Source: CAYLOP01 sp964385305 (GTDB lineage Bacteria > Chloroflexota > Anaerolineae > Anaerolineales > E44-bin32). From it: a DNA stretch of 14,126 nt. Of this stretch, positions 1 through 7,019 are shown piece after piece. The stretch's first letter is position 1. The number at the start of each line of letters is the position of its first letter. Location of the stretch: NCBI GenBank assembly GCA_964385305.1, contig CAYLOP010000077.1, positions 1 to 14,126 of the forward strand, given 5' to 3'. The position numbers and the translations under genes were made by a program. Below the pieces are notes generated by a model that ran no database searches, was not told the DNA's origin, and was given only the letters and a program-made list of their open reading frames with translations.

Positions 1-13
1 TCCGCTAGAGAGC

Positions 14-295
14 TTAGAGTCTTCCTGCGAAATCGGCTTCAATCAGTGCTTCCAATTCGGCAGCAGCCATCGCCTCATTTGCACCTCTCACGACCATCTC
101 AACCATGTGTCCCTTTTCCACTCCCAGGGAAAGGACGCCGAGGATGCTTTTGGCATCTTGCCAATCGCTATCGGTCGTCTGGTTTCGAATTTGAATATCC
201 GCCTCGTAATTGTTAGCTTCCTTCACAAGAAGCGATGCGGGTCGTGCGTGCAATCCAACTTCGTTTATCACTCTCACACGTATCGTCGTTGTCAT
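14..295 (-). CDS. HPr family phosphocarrier protein
   Basis: This 93-residue protein carries phosphate from enzyme I to the EIIA of the PTS in the cytoplasm. The active-site histidine is His16 in the motif GLHARPA. The regulatory serine region is also recognisable as DAKSILGV (Ser50), as in HPr proteins that are targets of HPr kinase. A small insertion just before it (around TTDSDWQ) makes the protein slightly longer than classical HPr of about 88 residues. I chose the ATG at 295 because a GGGAG ribosome binding site lies five bases upstream; an in-frame GTG at 307 would add four residues but would use up that site. It is the last gene of the minus-strand PTS operon inside the window. Its stop lies 13 bases from the edge, and a following enzyme I gene would be expected but cannot be seen. 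The family call is secure. Confidence 0.93.
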   Translation of the reverse strand: MTTTIRVRVINEVGLHARPASLLVKEANNYEADIQIRNQTTDSDWQDAKSILGVLSLGVEKGHMVEMVVRGANEAMAAAELEALIEADFAGRL

Positions 296-402
296 CCTTG
301 CTCCCACACAATTAGCGCGTGCTGTCTACGCATTCCCTGGTCTTTCCTTATGCATTCTGCGTTCCTTCGTCGTTGGAGGATAAATGCGCTATGAATAAGT
401 GC

Positions 403-696
403 TCAGGCGTTCTTGAGTGCTTCTGCAACCTTTGCAGCCGTTTCTTCCTCATTCACGCCGGTAAGAAATGCCATGCAGTTGATGAAAGGGATATCTTCGC
501 TGACCTTCACTCGGGAGGAAGCGACGACCACGTCATAGTTCCCACTACTCAGGTGGCGCCGGACATCAAATGCATTGGAGTTGACGATCTCAACCTCGAT
601 GCCATTCGCTTTCGCGATCTCATGAACTTTCTGGCTTACGACACTCGAGGTCACACCGCCGGTCCCACAGACAGACAGCACACGCACTTTGGCCAT
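403..696 (-). CDS. PTS galactitol-type EIIB component
   Basis: A 97-residue cytoplasmic PTS IIB protein. It accepts phosphate from EIIA and passes it to the sugar bound by EIIC. The phosphorylated cysteine is Cys10 in VLSVCGTGGVTSS, the P-loop-like start typical of the lactose/cellobiose/galactitol IIB fold, and the overall length matches GatB. The ATG has a GGAGGTG ribosome binding site directly upstream. It follows the EIIC gene after 69 bases that contain a strong hairpin, and precedes HPr by 107 bases. The transported substrate cannot be read from the sequence. Galactitol is only the family name, and relatives carry other polyols and sugars. Confidence 0.9.
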   Translation of the reverse strand: MAKVRVLSVCGTGGVTSSVVSQKVHEIAKANGIEVEIVNSNAFDVRRHLSSGNYDVVVASSRVKVSEDIPFINCMAFLTGVNEEETAAKVAEALKNA

Positions 697-715
697 TCAG
701 CACCTCCATGAGTTA

Positions 716-744
716 ATGGTGTGGGGCTTGGAACCCCACACCAT
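716..744 (-). promoter_or_regulatory. Intra-operon stem-loop between EIIC and EIIB genes
   Basis: A perfect inverted repeat with 11-bp arms (ATGGTGTGGGG and CCCCACACCAT) surrounds a 7-base loop. It sits after the EIIC stop and just before the EIIB ribosome binding site. On the transcribed strand the stem is followed by TAACTC, not a run of T, so it is not a standard intrinsic terminator. It could be an mRNA-stabilising or processing hairpin that sets different amounts of EIIC and EIIB/HPr, or a partial attenuator. The structure is directly visible; the function is inferred. Confidence 0.6.
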
Positions 745-765
745 CTTCTGCCAACCCAGATACCA

Positions 766-2037
766 TTACAGGGCGAACCCAAACAATCCTAACAATTTTG
801 CGATGATCCAAGCAAACCAGTGTGAACCCGCACCAATGCTGGTCCAAACGACGCCCTCAGGGACATCCATGCCGATCGCCTGTCCGGCGGCGGTGTAGAC
901 GGGAGCTAGATCGCCAGCGACATAGAGCGCAATGATGAAGATAACAGTGCCTGCGATCAAGCCGCGTACAATGTTACCGCGCTTGAGGAAAGGCATGCAC
1001 ATGCTGATGAGGAATGGCGTAGCAATGGCCAAATCCGCCAACGGCAAGACACGGTTGCCCGGAAGGATCAGCGCTAAGCCCATGACGATCGGGATCAGCA
1101 ACATACCAACAGCGAGCACGTCTGGAAAACCGATCAACACGGCTGCATCCAGGCCGATGTATACATCACGGTTGAAGCGTCGCTTCATGAACTCACGTAA
1201 ATGCTCAGCAATGGGCCCTAAGCCTTCCATCAACAGTTTAAGCATACGTGGGAAGATGAGCATTACCGCTGCCAGTGTGATAGCCAGATTGAGAACAATG
1301 CCCCATGGTTGCCGGGCGAGGATACCAATCGCCGCACCGAGAACCGTGCCGATGGTCACCGGTTCGCCAATCACACCGAAACGCTCGGAAATAGCCTCCG
1401 GATCGGCGTCAAGATCACGCAAACCCGGGATGCGCTCGACGATCCAGTTTACCGCGATACCGATCGGCGGCCAGAGCCCAGCGTTGCCGTGTGGAATGGA
1501 GATGCCCTGCATCTCAAAGTGTTCATCGATCTTCGGAGCTGTCCAATCGGCGATCAACAGGATCAGAATCTCGTTCAGCGCGAAGCCGATCATGGCAAGA
1601 ACCACACTACCTGTGAGGGTATAGACGACCACCGCTGTAATGCCCCAGGTCCAGTAGTTCAGAATGTCAGCATCGAGGGTTTTCGTCCCTCTAAGAACCA
1701 ACAGGAGCAAGTTTACGACGACACCGACAGGAATGAACCAGATCGCGATGGGTGATCCCCACGTGGCCGAAAGCAAGGAGAAGACGCCCAGGTCGCTGAC
1801 ATCGAGTTGGACACCTGTGCTTTGCACGAACGCGCCAACTGCAGGACCGAAGTTCGAAGCAAATACGCCAAACATGACATTGAAGCCGACAAGGCCTGCA
1901 CCGATCAATACAGCGCTTCGGAAGGCTTTCCCAAACCTCATACCAGAAATGAGCGCGATCAAGAGGATCGCTAAAGGAACCATCACAGCAGATGGCAGAC
2001 TTGTAATCGCTTGCATAATACTGGCAATCGTATTCAT
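766..2037 (-). CDS. PTS galactitol-type EIIC component (GatC-like permease)
   Basis: A 423-residue inner-membrane transporter that moves and, with EIIB, phosphorylates the sugar or polyol substrate. The protein is almost entirely hydrophobic, with roughly ten membrane segments from residue 15 onward. It resembles the GatC/SgcC family of PTS IIC proteins, which are usually around 420-460 residues. The cytosolic stretch near residues 190-225, including GISIPHGNAGLWPPIG, fits the conserved loop region of this family. It lies between the TrpA-like gene (103-base gap) and EIIB. The ATG at 2037 has purine-rich AAAGGG and AGAGG sequence just upstream. The specificity is unknown: no galactitol dehydrogenase or tagatose enzyme gene accompanies it here. 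Confidence 0.9.
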   Translation of the reverse strand: MNTIASIMQAITSLPSAVMVPLAILLIALISGMRFGKAFRSAVLIGAGLVGFNVMFGVFASNFGPAVGAFVQSTGVQLDVSDLGVFSLLSATWGSPIAIWFIPVGVVVNLLLLVLRGTKTLDADILNYWTWGITAVVVYTLTGSVVLAMIGFALNEILILLIADWTAPKIDEHFEMQGISIPHGNAGLWPPIGIAVNWIVERIPGLRDLDADPEAISERFGVIGEPVTIGTVLGAAIGILARQPWGIVLNLAITLAAVMLIFPRMLKLLMEGLGPIAEHLREFMKRRFNRDVYIGLDAAVLIGFPDVLAVGMLLIPIVMGLALILPGNRVLPLADLAIATPFLISMCMPFLKRGNIVRGLIAGTVIFIIALYVAGDLAPVYTAAGQAIGMDVPEGVVWTSIGAGSHWFAWIIAKLLGLFGFAL

Positions 2038-2140
2038 CCTCTTACCCTTTATCTGTGCCTAGTTCACCGAATAATGAAAGCGAACGATATTAGATTTGAT
2101 TGGAATTCGATTTTCAGTTCCTCACCTCCTCCGACCTCTC

Positions 2141-2992
2141 TTACATGGGTTTATCCAATGTCGCCTCCTTCAATGAATGGATGAAGTCGCGGATTTGTCC
2201 GAGGCCTGCTACACGATTGATCAATCGAGAAACGGCTGACCCCACAACGATGGCATCTGCCCTCACTTCTTGAATCACCGTGCGGACATCGTCTGGCGTT
2301 GTCAGGCCAAAGCCGACCATGATCGGGCGCCGTCGCTGCGCGGTATCCTGCACTTCCCGTATGCGGGCGACGGCCTTGGAAAGATATGCTGTCGCCACCC
2401 CGCCCTGAGCGCCGGTCACACCGGGTGTCGCTGTTAGAAAGAGGAACCCATCAATGTCGGTAACGATGCGTTGCATCAAAGCAAACGCTGCGGTACCTTC
2501 GTCTGCCAAACTGATCCCATCACAGAAGTTGATGTTGTACATACCTCTCTGGCGCAGCTTCGCGTGAAACTGGAGGGGATCGCCCATCTTATAGGATGGA
2601 TAATCAGGCAGTTCGATGCCGTCCAGATCCGCCTCCGCCATCAGGTCGACGAATCGATCCACACCAGTTCGGACCACACCCGCAGTATAGGCCATAGGCA
2701 ATATCGGCAGATTTGGATAGCGCTCACGCACCCACGCGCCAAATTCGATCGCCTTTATAGCGTCGACGCCGGTTTGACGGGATTGCAGATGGTGCATCTG
2801 CATGGGCCTCCCATCGAGCCAGGGTGCACCGCCGGGGATACTCAGCTCGATATAATCGACGCCGCCTTCTATAAAGGCATCAATGATCTCTTTCGATCGC
2901 TTGAAATCAGGGCCGATACACGGCAGGTAACACATCAAACATGCCTCACGTTTTTCAGCAGCGAGGTTAAACATCGTGTCAATGCGGTTCAT
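2141..2992 (-). CDS. TrpA-like (tryptophan synthase alpha family) protein A1
   Basis: A 283-residue TIM-barrel protein that starts MNRID and keeps the TrpA layout. Glu49 (YIELSIP) and Asp60 (WLDG) fall at the same positions as the two catalytic acids of Salmonella TrpA. The loop-6 motif GVTGA (191-195) and the phosphate-binding segments GFG (227-229) and VVGSA (249-253) are present. The usual SDPLADGP loop is changed to GAPWLDGRP, and MQMHHL replaces the canonical region that follows. TrpA releases glyceraldehyde 3-phosphate from indole-3-glycerol phosphate by a retro-aldol step. The retained acids and phosphate site suggest a similar cleavage here, but on a PTS-imported phosphorylated compound (inference). 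It starts 8 bases after the stop of its paralogue, with GAGGTGA as ribosome binding site. An ordinary tryptophan role is unlikely, given the PTS context and the duplicated alpha subunit. Confidence 0.82.
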   Translation of the reverse strand: MNRIDTMFNLAAEKREACLMCYLPCIGPDFKRSKEIIDAFIEGGVDYIELSIPGGAPWLDGRPMQMHHLQSRQTGVDAIKAIEFGAWVRERYPNLPILPMAYTAGVVRTGVDRFVDLMAEADLDGIELPDYPSYKMGDPLQFHAKLRQRGMYNINFCDGISLADEGTAAFALMQRIVTDIDGFLFLTATPGVTGAQGGVATAYLSKAVARIREVQDTAQRRRPIMVGFGLTTPDDVRTVIQEVRADAIVVGSAVSRLINRVAGLGQIRDFIHSLKEATLDKPM

Positions 2993-3000
2993 CGCTCACC

Positions 3001-3849
3001 TCATACTCGCGTGGCATCTTTGAGCTCAGTAACAAACGGCTGCACCTTCTCCACCGACTCACCAGCCTGAAGACGTTTGGAGACCGCGCTGCCCAGCATC
3101 ACGCCGTCGGCGCCCACATCCCGAATGCTCCCACGTACCTGCTCCGGGGTTGAGATACCGCAAACAACGATAACAGGCGTATGGACACCCATCGCATCTT
3201 CCAGTTCCTTAACTCGCTCTACGGCGGGTTTGAGTATGTCGACAGGGAGCGTATCTTTCGTGCCAGAAATCCCGCCGGCTTGGGCAATTATGAACAAAAA
3301 ACCACCCGACCAGCAGATCAGCTTTCGGAGAAGATCGTATTCTGGTGTACCTTCCGGTGCGACAGCTAGGTCGGTGGTGATATCGGCCACGAAATAGGTG
3401 TTGTTGGCGAGCAGTTGAGCACCGAAACCAAGAATATCGTCCGTCCTTGCAAGTGGGTAATCGGGGATATCAACTGCATCCATGGATGCCTGCGCACATC
3501 CAGAAACATAGTTGTTTTGGCCATAGGTTAATACCGGTCCTATGAAATTTATCGCCACCAGCGGCCAATCGGGGTATTTCTGACGCGCAGCCATCATCAG
3601 GCCAAAGGAATCGGCAGCCCTAACGCCCTGCTCAATCGCCTCCAACTGGTGGATTTGCATGGCCTTGCCTTCCATCCAGGGATAACGAGTAGGGATGGCG
3701 ATCTCGATAGCGTCAGCCTGCGCTTCGGCGAACATGTCGATGATCTCCATCGAGGTTGCATAGGGCGCTGTGTCGCCAGGGGCGAGGGGGATCAAGGCTC
3801 CTTCATTCCGCTCACGTAGAGCGACAAATGCGGTGTCGAGCCGATTCAT
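3001..3849 (-). CDS. TrpA-like (tryptophan synthase alpha family) protein A2
   Basis: A 282-residue paralogue of the next gene, also starting MNR[LI]D and collinear with it over the full length. Glu49 (AIEIAIP) is kept, but the second catalytic acid is Glu60 (WMEG) instead of Asp. Loop 6 reads GGISG, with Ser in the place of the usual Thr. The phosphate segments CGIS (230-233) and MLGSA (251-255) are recognisable. It shares with A1 the signature PW-x-[DE]-G-x-x-MQ-x-H-x-L and the strand motif IPDYP/LPDYP, so the two form a subfamily separate from biosynthetic TrpA. Its start overlaps the stop of the TrpB-like gene as ATGA, with GGAGGGGG upstream, which indicates translational coupling and perhaps complex formation. 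It may be a second enzyme or a regulatory subunit of A1; the sequence does not decide. Confidence 0.8.
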   Translation of the reverse strand: MNRLDTAFVALRERNEGALIPLAPGDTAPYATSMEIIDMFAEAQADAIEIAIPTRYPWMEGKAMQIHQLEAIEQGVRAADSFGLMMAARQKYPDWPLVAINFIGPVLTYGQNNYVSGCAQASMDAVDIPDYPLARTDDILGFGAQLLANNTYFVADITTDLAVAPEGTPEYDLLRKLICWSGGFLFIIAQAGGISGTKDTLPVDILKPAVERVKELEDAMGVHTPVIVVCGISTPEQVRGSIRDVGADGVMLGSAVSKRLQAGESVEKVQPFVTELKDATRV

Positions 3850-4820
3850 CGATCCCCCTCCACTACCACCACGTTACCCTCTAGATTTAAAGCGGCCAAT
3901 GCAACGTTAATATTGGATGCATACACCCGATCGACATTTCCCGCATCCCAGGCCCCCAGAAGCTCTGGGCTTAAGATGTGCTCACGCTCGCCTACCATGA
4001 CAACCCGGGTATAGGCACCGCAGTAGCAATCCTCGCGCTCAAGATCGAATGGAGCTTCCACAGAGATCAAGCGTACATCTGTCTCACTCAGCGCCTGCAA
4101 CACCGCTACGCCCTCTGTGCCCGGATACCCCCCCACCACACAGGCTGCCGGCAAGGCGCCCAACTTCTCTTCCATAACCTGCATTAGATCAAATCCAAAA
4201 CCCTTGAGAAACGCAGCAGTAAGGGAGAGGAAGGGATAGGGACCGGTGTTCGTCTCAAACGGGCAGAAGAGCACATGGACCGGATTGGAGATGAAACGCT
4301 GGAATGCGTACATGGTTGGATCGTCAAAGAGTGTCGCGCATTTTTCGATCTCCACTGTCCAGCCTTTCCGCTCAAGGTCCTCCACCAAGTTAGAATCTCC
4401 ACCCAATGCCTTATTCAGGACAAAATAAGCGCCCTTCTGTCCCGCTGCTTCAAGAGCCTTGACGATCGCGATAAGATCTTTCGGGTGATCGATGCCGACA
4501 GCCACATCGGCTTCCAGCATTTTGGCCAATGCGATATAACCGGAAACGATCGCCGCTCTCGTTTGAGATGGAACACGATAGAGAGCCGCCTTACCTACCT
4601 TACCGTTTGCATCCAGAGCTGGCGGATGATACCCCAATGCTTCTAAAACTTGAGACCGGAGCGCCACAAATTCATCCTGAGCCAGGATGTCATCACTCTT
4701 TTTTGTAAGTGCATCCAATGCAGGTGTGAAAGGGTCAGGAACATAGAGACCGCCAAACTTACCAAAGGTTTCTTGGTCCTCCATTTGAACTTTGCCAAAT
4801 GGTGACTGGGTTGATTTCAT
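3846..4820 (-). CDS. TrpB-like protein lacking the PLP lysine
   Basis: A 324-residue protein that begins like tryptophan synthase beta: FGKFGGLYVPDPFTPALDAL (19-38) matches the TrpB N-terminus. Later pieces are also recognisable: NTGPYPF (191-197) for the TrpB GPHPYP region and ACVVGGYPG (226-234) in place of the GGGSN phosphate loop. The segment that should carry the Schiff-base lysine (AHK-T/I-N in TrpB) reads QTRAAIVSG (86-94), with no lysine, and the AETGAGQHG region is VGIDHPKDL. The protein ends EGDR, about 70 residues short of TrpB and without the SGRGDKD tail. PLP chemistry is therefore unlikely, and it may be a scaffold or regulator of the two TrpA-like proteins, or a new catalyst. 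AAGGAG six bases before the ATG is a strong ribosome binding site. The reading frame is intact, so it does not look like a pseudogene. Confidence 0.75.
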   Translation of the reverse strand: MKSTQSPFGKVQMEDQETFGKFGGLYVPDPFTPALDALTKKSDDILAQDEFVALRSQVLEALGYHPPALDANGKVGKAALYRVPSQTRAAIVSGYIALAKMLEADVAVGIDHPKDLIAIVKALEAAGQKGAYFVLNKALGGDSNLVEDLERKGWTVEIEKCATLFDDPTMYAFQRFISNPVHVLFCPFETNTGPYPFLSLTAAFLKGFGFDLMQVMEEKLGALPAACVVGGYPGTEGVAVLQALSETDVRLISVEAPFDLEREDCYCGAYTRVVMVGEREHILSPELLGAWDAGNVDRVYASNINVALAALNLEGNVVVVEGDR

Positions 4821-4896
4821 GATTGTCTCCTTGAAATATGGCCGTTAACATCTACCGATCAACAGCATGAGTAATGGTTACGTCCTACCAACCGTT

Positions 4897-5358
4897 CTAG
4901 TAAGAAAAAAATTCTTGCAGCAAGGATTTTGCCTGCAGGGGGGATTCGGTATTATGCAGTCCCACTAAGCAGTCCTTTTCCCGAAACAGTTTGACCAACC
5001 GTTGGATCATAACCATCTGGCCTTTGGGATCCGGCAACGAAATCATGAAGACAAGACGGGTTTCCACGGTTTCGCCATCCTCACCACCCATCAAACCGAA
5101 TGAGACGGGTTCTGAGAGCAGCCCCAGCGCTATTGCCGGTCGCTCGCAATATTCTGCGTCAGCATGCGGAAGCGCGACGGGGATCTCCGTCGGGATTCCG
5201 GTGGGGAAGGATCGTTCCCGAGTCAGTACGGCTTCTTTAAACGCATCCTTCACATAGCCATGCTGATAGAGTTCCTCCGCCAGGACGCGTATCGCGTCTT
5301 CGGAGGTTTTCACTTCCTTTCCTAACGGCACAGCGATCACATGATCACGAATTTCCAC
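4897..5358 (-). CDS. PTS EIIA component (fructose/mannitol/galactitol type)
   Basis: A 153-residue cytoplasmic PTS IIA domain protein that takes phosphate from HPr and hands it to EIIB. The phosphorylated histidine is His65 in the motif VALPHADAEYC, matching the LPH motif of the PtsN/GatA/fructose IIA fold. Length and position agree with GatA. The start is GTG, preceded by GAGAAGGTGGGAAC, so an AGGTGG ribosome binding site is available. It lies 32 bases after the regulator and 76 bases before the TrpB-like gene. EIIA is thus separated from EIIB/EIIC by the trp-like genes, which ties those genes into the transport operon. Confidence 0.92.
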   Translation of the reverse strand: MEIRDHVIAVPLGKEVKTSEDAIRVLAEELYQHGYVKDAFKEAVLTRERSFPTGIPTEIPVALPHADAEYCERPAIALGLLSEPVSFGLMGGEDGETVETRLVFMISLPDPKGQMVMIQRLVKLFREKDCLVGLHNTESPLQAKSLLQEFFSY

Positions 5359-5390
5359 GTTCCCACCTTCTCCTCACCTTACTCAACCCC

Positions 5391-6944
5391 TTAGCTGCGA
5401 TCAATGTTCTTCAAAACGTCCCGGATGCGCCCGATGTCTTCCTCTGTCAGGATCGGGCTAATCGTGACGACAGGCAGCTCTCTATCCGTCAGCTTGGCCG
5501 TTGTGAGAATGGCATCCGCCTGGGATTTATCAATACGCCCCAATTCCTTGAGCGCCACGACATCGATGATTTTTAATTCCGGCAATTCCTTGCGGAGCCG
5601 CGATACGAGCATCCAAACCGTCACACCTCCGCTGGGACAAACGACAATCACATGCGGTCGTTTATGCTCCCGTTGCTCCGTGAGCTGCATGGCAAGCGAC
5701 ATATACATTGTGAGATAGCTAGCTTCTTGCTTTGGAATCGGAACACCAGCCAGGTCCTGAATCTCTTCCATGGTCTGCAACGACGCTTTCCAGAGTTCCG
5801 GATAGGCTTGTTGGATTTCCGCCCCCAGCTTTGAACGGATGGGCAAACCATATTCCAGTCGCACAAGCACTCGCGAAAGATGCTCGGTAAGACGATCGTT
5901 GACTTCAGGGTGGTTTAGATCGACTCCCATCCGTGTACTGACGCCTGCCACAAACTTCTTCACCATCGCTTCGGCAGTCTCCACGTGCGTCTCATCCGTC
6001 TTGAGCAAGCCGTTTCTCATATCCATTTCACGTGAGGCGGCAAGCAGCTCGAGCACGAGTTGGGCTTCTTCGGTCTTGGGCAAGCGTATACCCGTCTCGG
6101 CATAGAGCAGTTCAGCAGCATCTATGATCGTCTGGCTTTCCGGAAGGCTGAAAAGTTCCATTAAACGCTCCGAGGACATCTGAATGACGTGGTTTTGCCT
6201 GCAATGCCACAGCATCAGCGCCCAGTAGAGTGCCAGGTAGAGACGGACCGATTCAGGATAGCTGGTATCGAGCTCCCGCTCTATCTTTCCTATCATGCGC
6301 CAGGCACTCGAGAGATCCCAGTCATCCAACATCGTAAGGATGCGCAACTTTCCCGCTGAAAATTCGTCCAGATTAGCACCGGTCGTCGTATTCCCCCACA
6401 AGATATAGTTGAGCATCTCAGCTTCAAGGTCCAACTCAAATAGAAGGGAAATCAAAGCGTGGCGCTGATCAACGACATCACCTTCGAGCATTATCCCTAA
6501 GCGCGGCCGCCGGCTGAGATTTAATGGATGGTTTGCCAGCCAGTCCTCCACCCGATCAAGGTCGCGTGTCAATGTCGAATGTGAAATCGAAAGAGCTTCC
6601 AGCAAATCGGCCCCAGCATGCCAACCGCCGCCCGTTAATAGCTCAAACAACAAGAGGTGAAGGCGATCCTCTGCGCTATAGAGGTCCAGCGCGATACCCT
6701 GGGAGATTTTACCGATGAGTTGTTTGCGATGCGATTCCGAAACCTCTAAGTAAAGCCCTTTCTTGCGTTTGAGAGTGAAAGGTACTCCTTGGCCTTCGAG
6801 CCAGGAACACATGAAGGGCAGGTTGTAGCGGATTACCCGCGCAGGCAACCCAAGTTTTTTACCCAACGTACGCGCCGAAGAAGGCTCGTTGGCTTTTAAC
6901 AACGACAACAAAACGGCTGCCTGGCGAGTGTTTAATCTGGTCAT
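5391..6944 (-). CDS. PRD-containing transcriptional regulator (BglG/MtlR/LicR type)
   Basis: A 517-residue PTS-controlled regulator and the first gene of the operon. Residues 1-70 and about 90-150 form two helix-turn-helix regions (for example ISHSTLTRDLDRVEDWL). Two PRD modules follow, at about 190-310 and 325-425. Residues 430-515 are a galactitol-EIIB-like domain with Cys436 in VVCPSGGVT. No C-terminal EIIA domain is attached, unlike full-length MtlR or LicR. In PRD2 the first phosphorylation histidine is kept (LTEHL, His355), but the second site reads YLTMYMS (Tyr414), and PRD1 has no clear histidine at its sites. Control may thus rest on His355 and Cys436, with the operon's own HPr and EIIA/EIIB as phosphate partners. 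The ATG has no clear Shine-Dalgarno sequence. As an activator it probably controls this operon. Confidence 0.85.
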   Translation of the reverse strand: MTRLNTRQAAVLLSLLKANEPSSARTLGKKLGLPARVIRYNLPFMCSWLEGQGVPFTLKRKKGLYLEVSESHRKQLIGKISQGIALDLYSAEDRLHLLLFELLTGGGWHAGADLLEALSISHSTLTRDLDRVEDWLANHPLNLSRRPRLGIMLEGDVVDQRHALISLLFELDLEAEMLNYILWGNTTTGANLDEFSAGKLRILTMLDDWDLSSAWRMIGKIERELDTSYPESVRLYLALYWALMLWHCRQNHVIQMSSERLMELFSLPESQTIIDAAELLYAETGIRLPKTEEAQLVLELLAASREMDMRNGLLKTDETHVETAEAMVKKFVAGVSTRMGVDLNHPEVNDRLTEHLSRVLVRLEYGLPIRSKLGAEIQQAYPELWKASLQTMEEIQDLAGVPIPKQEASYLTMYMSLAMQLTEQREHKRPHVIVVCPSGGVTVWMLVSRLRKELPELKIIDVVALKELGRIDKSQADAILTTAKLTDRELPVVTISPILTEEDIGRIRDVLKNIDRS

Positions 6945-6962
6945 GAGTAAGTCTTGGAATTG

Positions 6963-6968
6963 ATCATA
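6963..6968 (-). promoter_or_regulatory. Candidate -10 box for the PTS operon
   Basis: TATGAT on the minus strand lies 18 bases upstream of the regulator ATG, which would give a very short leader of about 11 bases. No convincing -35 box is found at 16-18 bases spacing, which would suit an activator-dependent promoter. This is a weak call from sequence alone. Confidence 0.25.
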
Positions 6969-7007
6969 CAGCGAATAGGACTAATAAATCGTTCGAATTC
7001 TCCCCAA

Positions 7008-7019
7008 ATCCCCGGGGAT
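7008..7019. promoter_or_regulatory. 12-bp perfect palindrome upstream of the PTS operon
   Basis: ATCCCCGGGGAT is a perfect palindrome about 65 bases upstream of the regulator start. Perfect twofold symmetry at this distance fits a dimeric regulator site, for instance for the PRD protein encoded next to it. No second copy was noticed in the window. The role as an operator is inferred. Confidence 0.35.

Noticed and set aside
932..1624. Long plus-strand open frame of 230 codons inside the EIIC gene
   Set aside because: It is antisense to a clear permease gene, has the skewed Arg/Ser/Pro/Met composition of a shadow frame, and resembles no family.
2111..2135. GGAGGAGGTGAGG on the minus strand just after the TrpA1 stop, like a second ribosome binding site
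   Set aside because: No ATG, GTG or TTG follows at a suitable distance with a useful frame; only a 17-codon CTG frame is possible.
2471..3070. Plus-strand frame of 199 codons over the TrpA-like genes
   Set aside because: Antisense shadow of two well-supported genes; no ribosome binding site and no recognisable domain.
2141..4820. Ordinary tryptophan biosynthesis genes trpB and trpA
   Set aside because: There are two alpha-type copies, the beta-type protein lacks the PLP lysine, and the genes sit inside a PTS operon without other trp genes.
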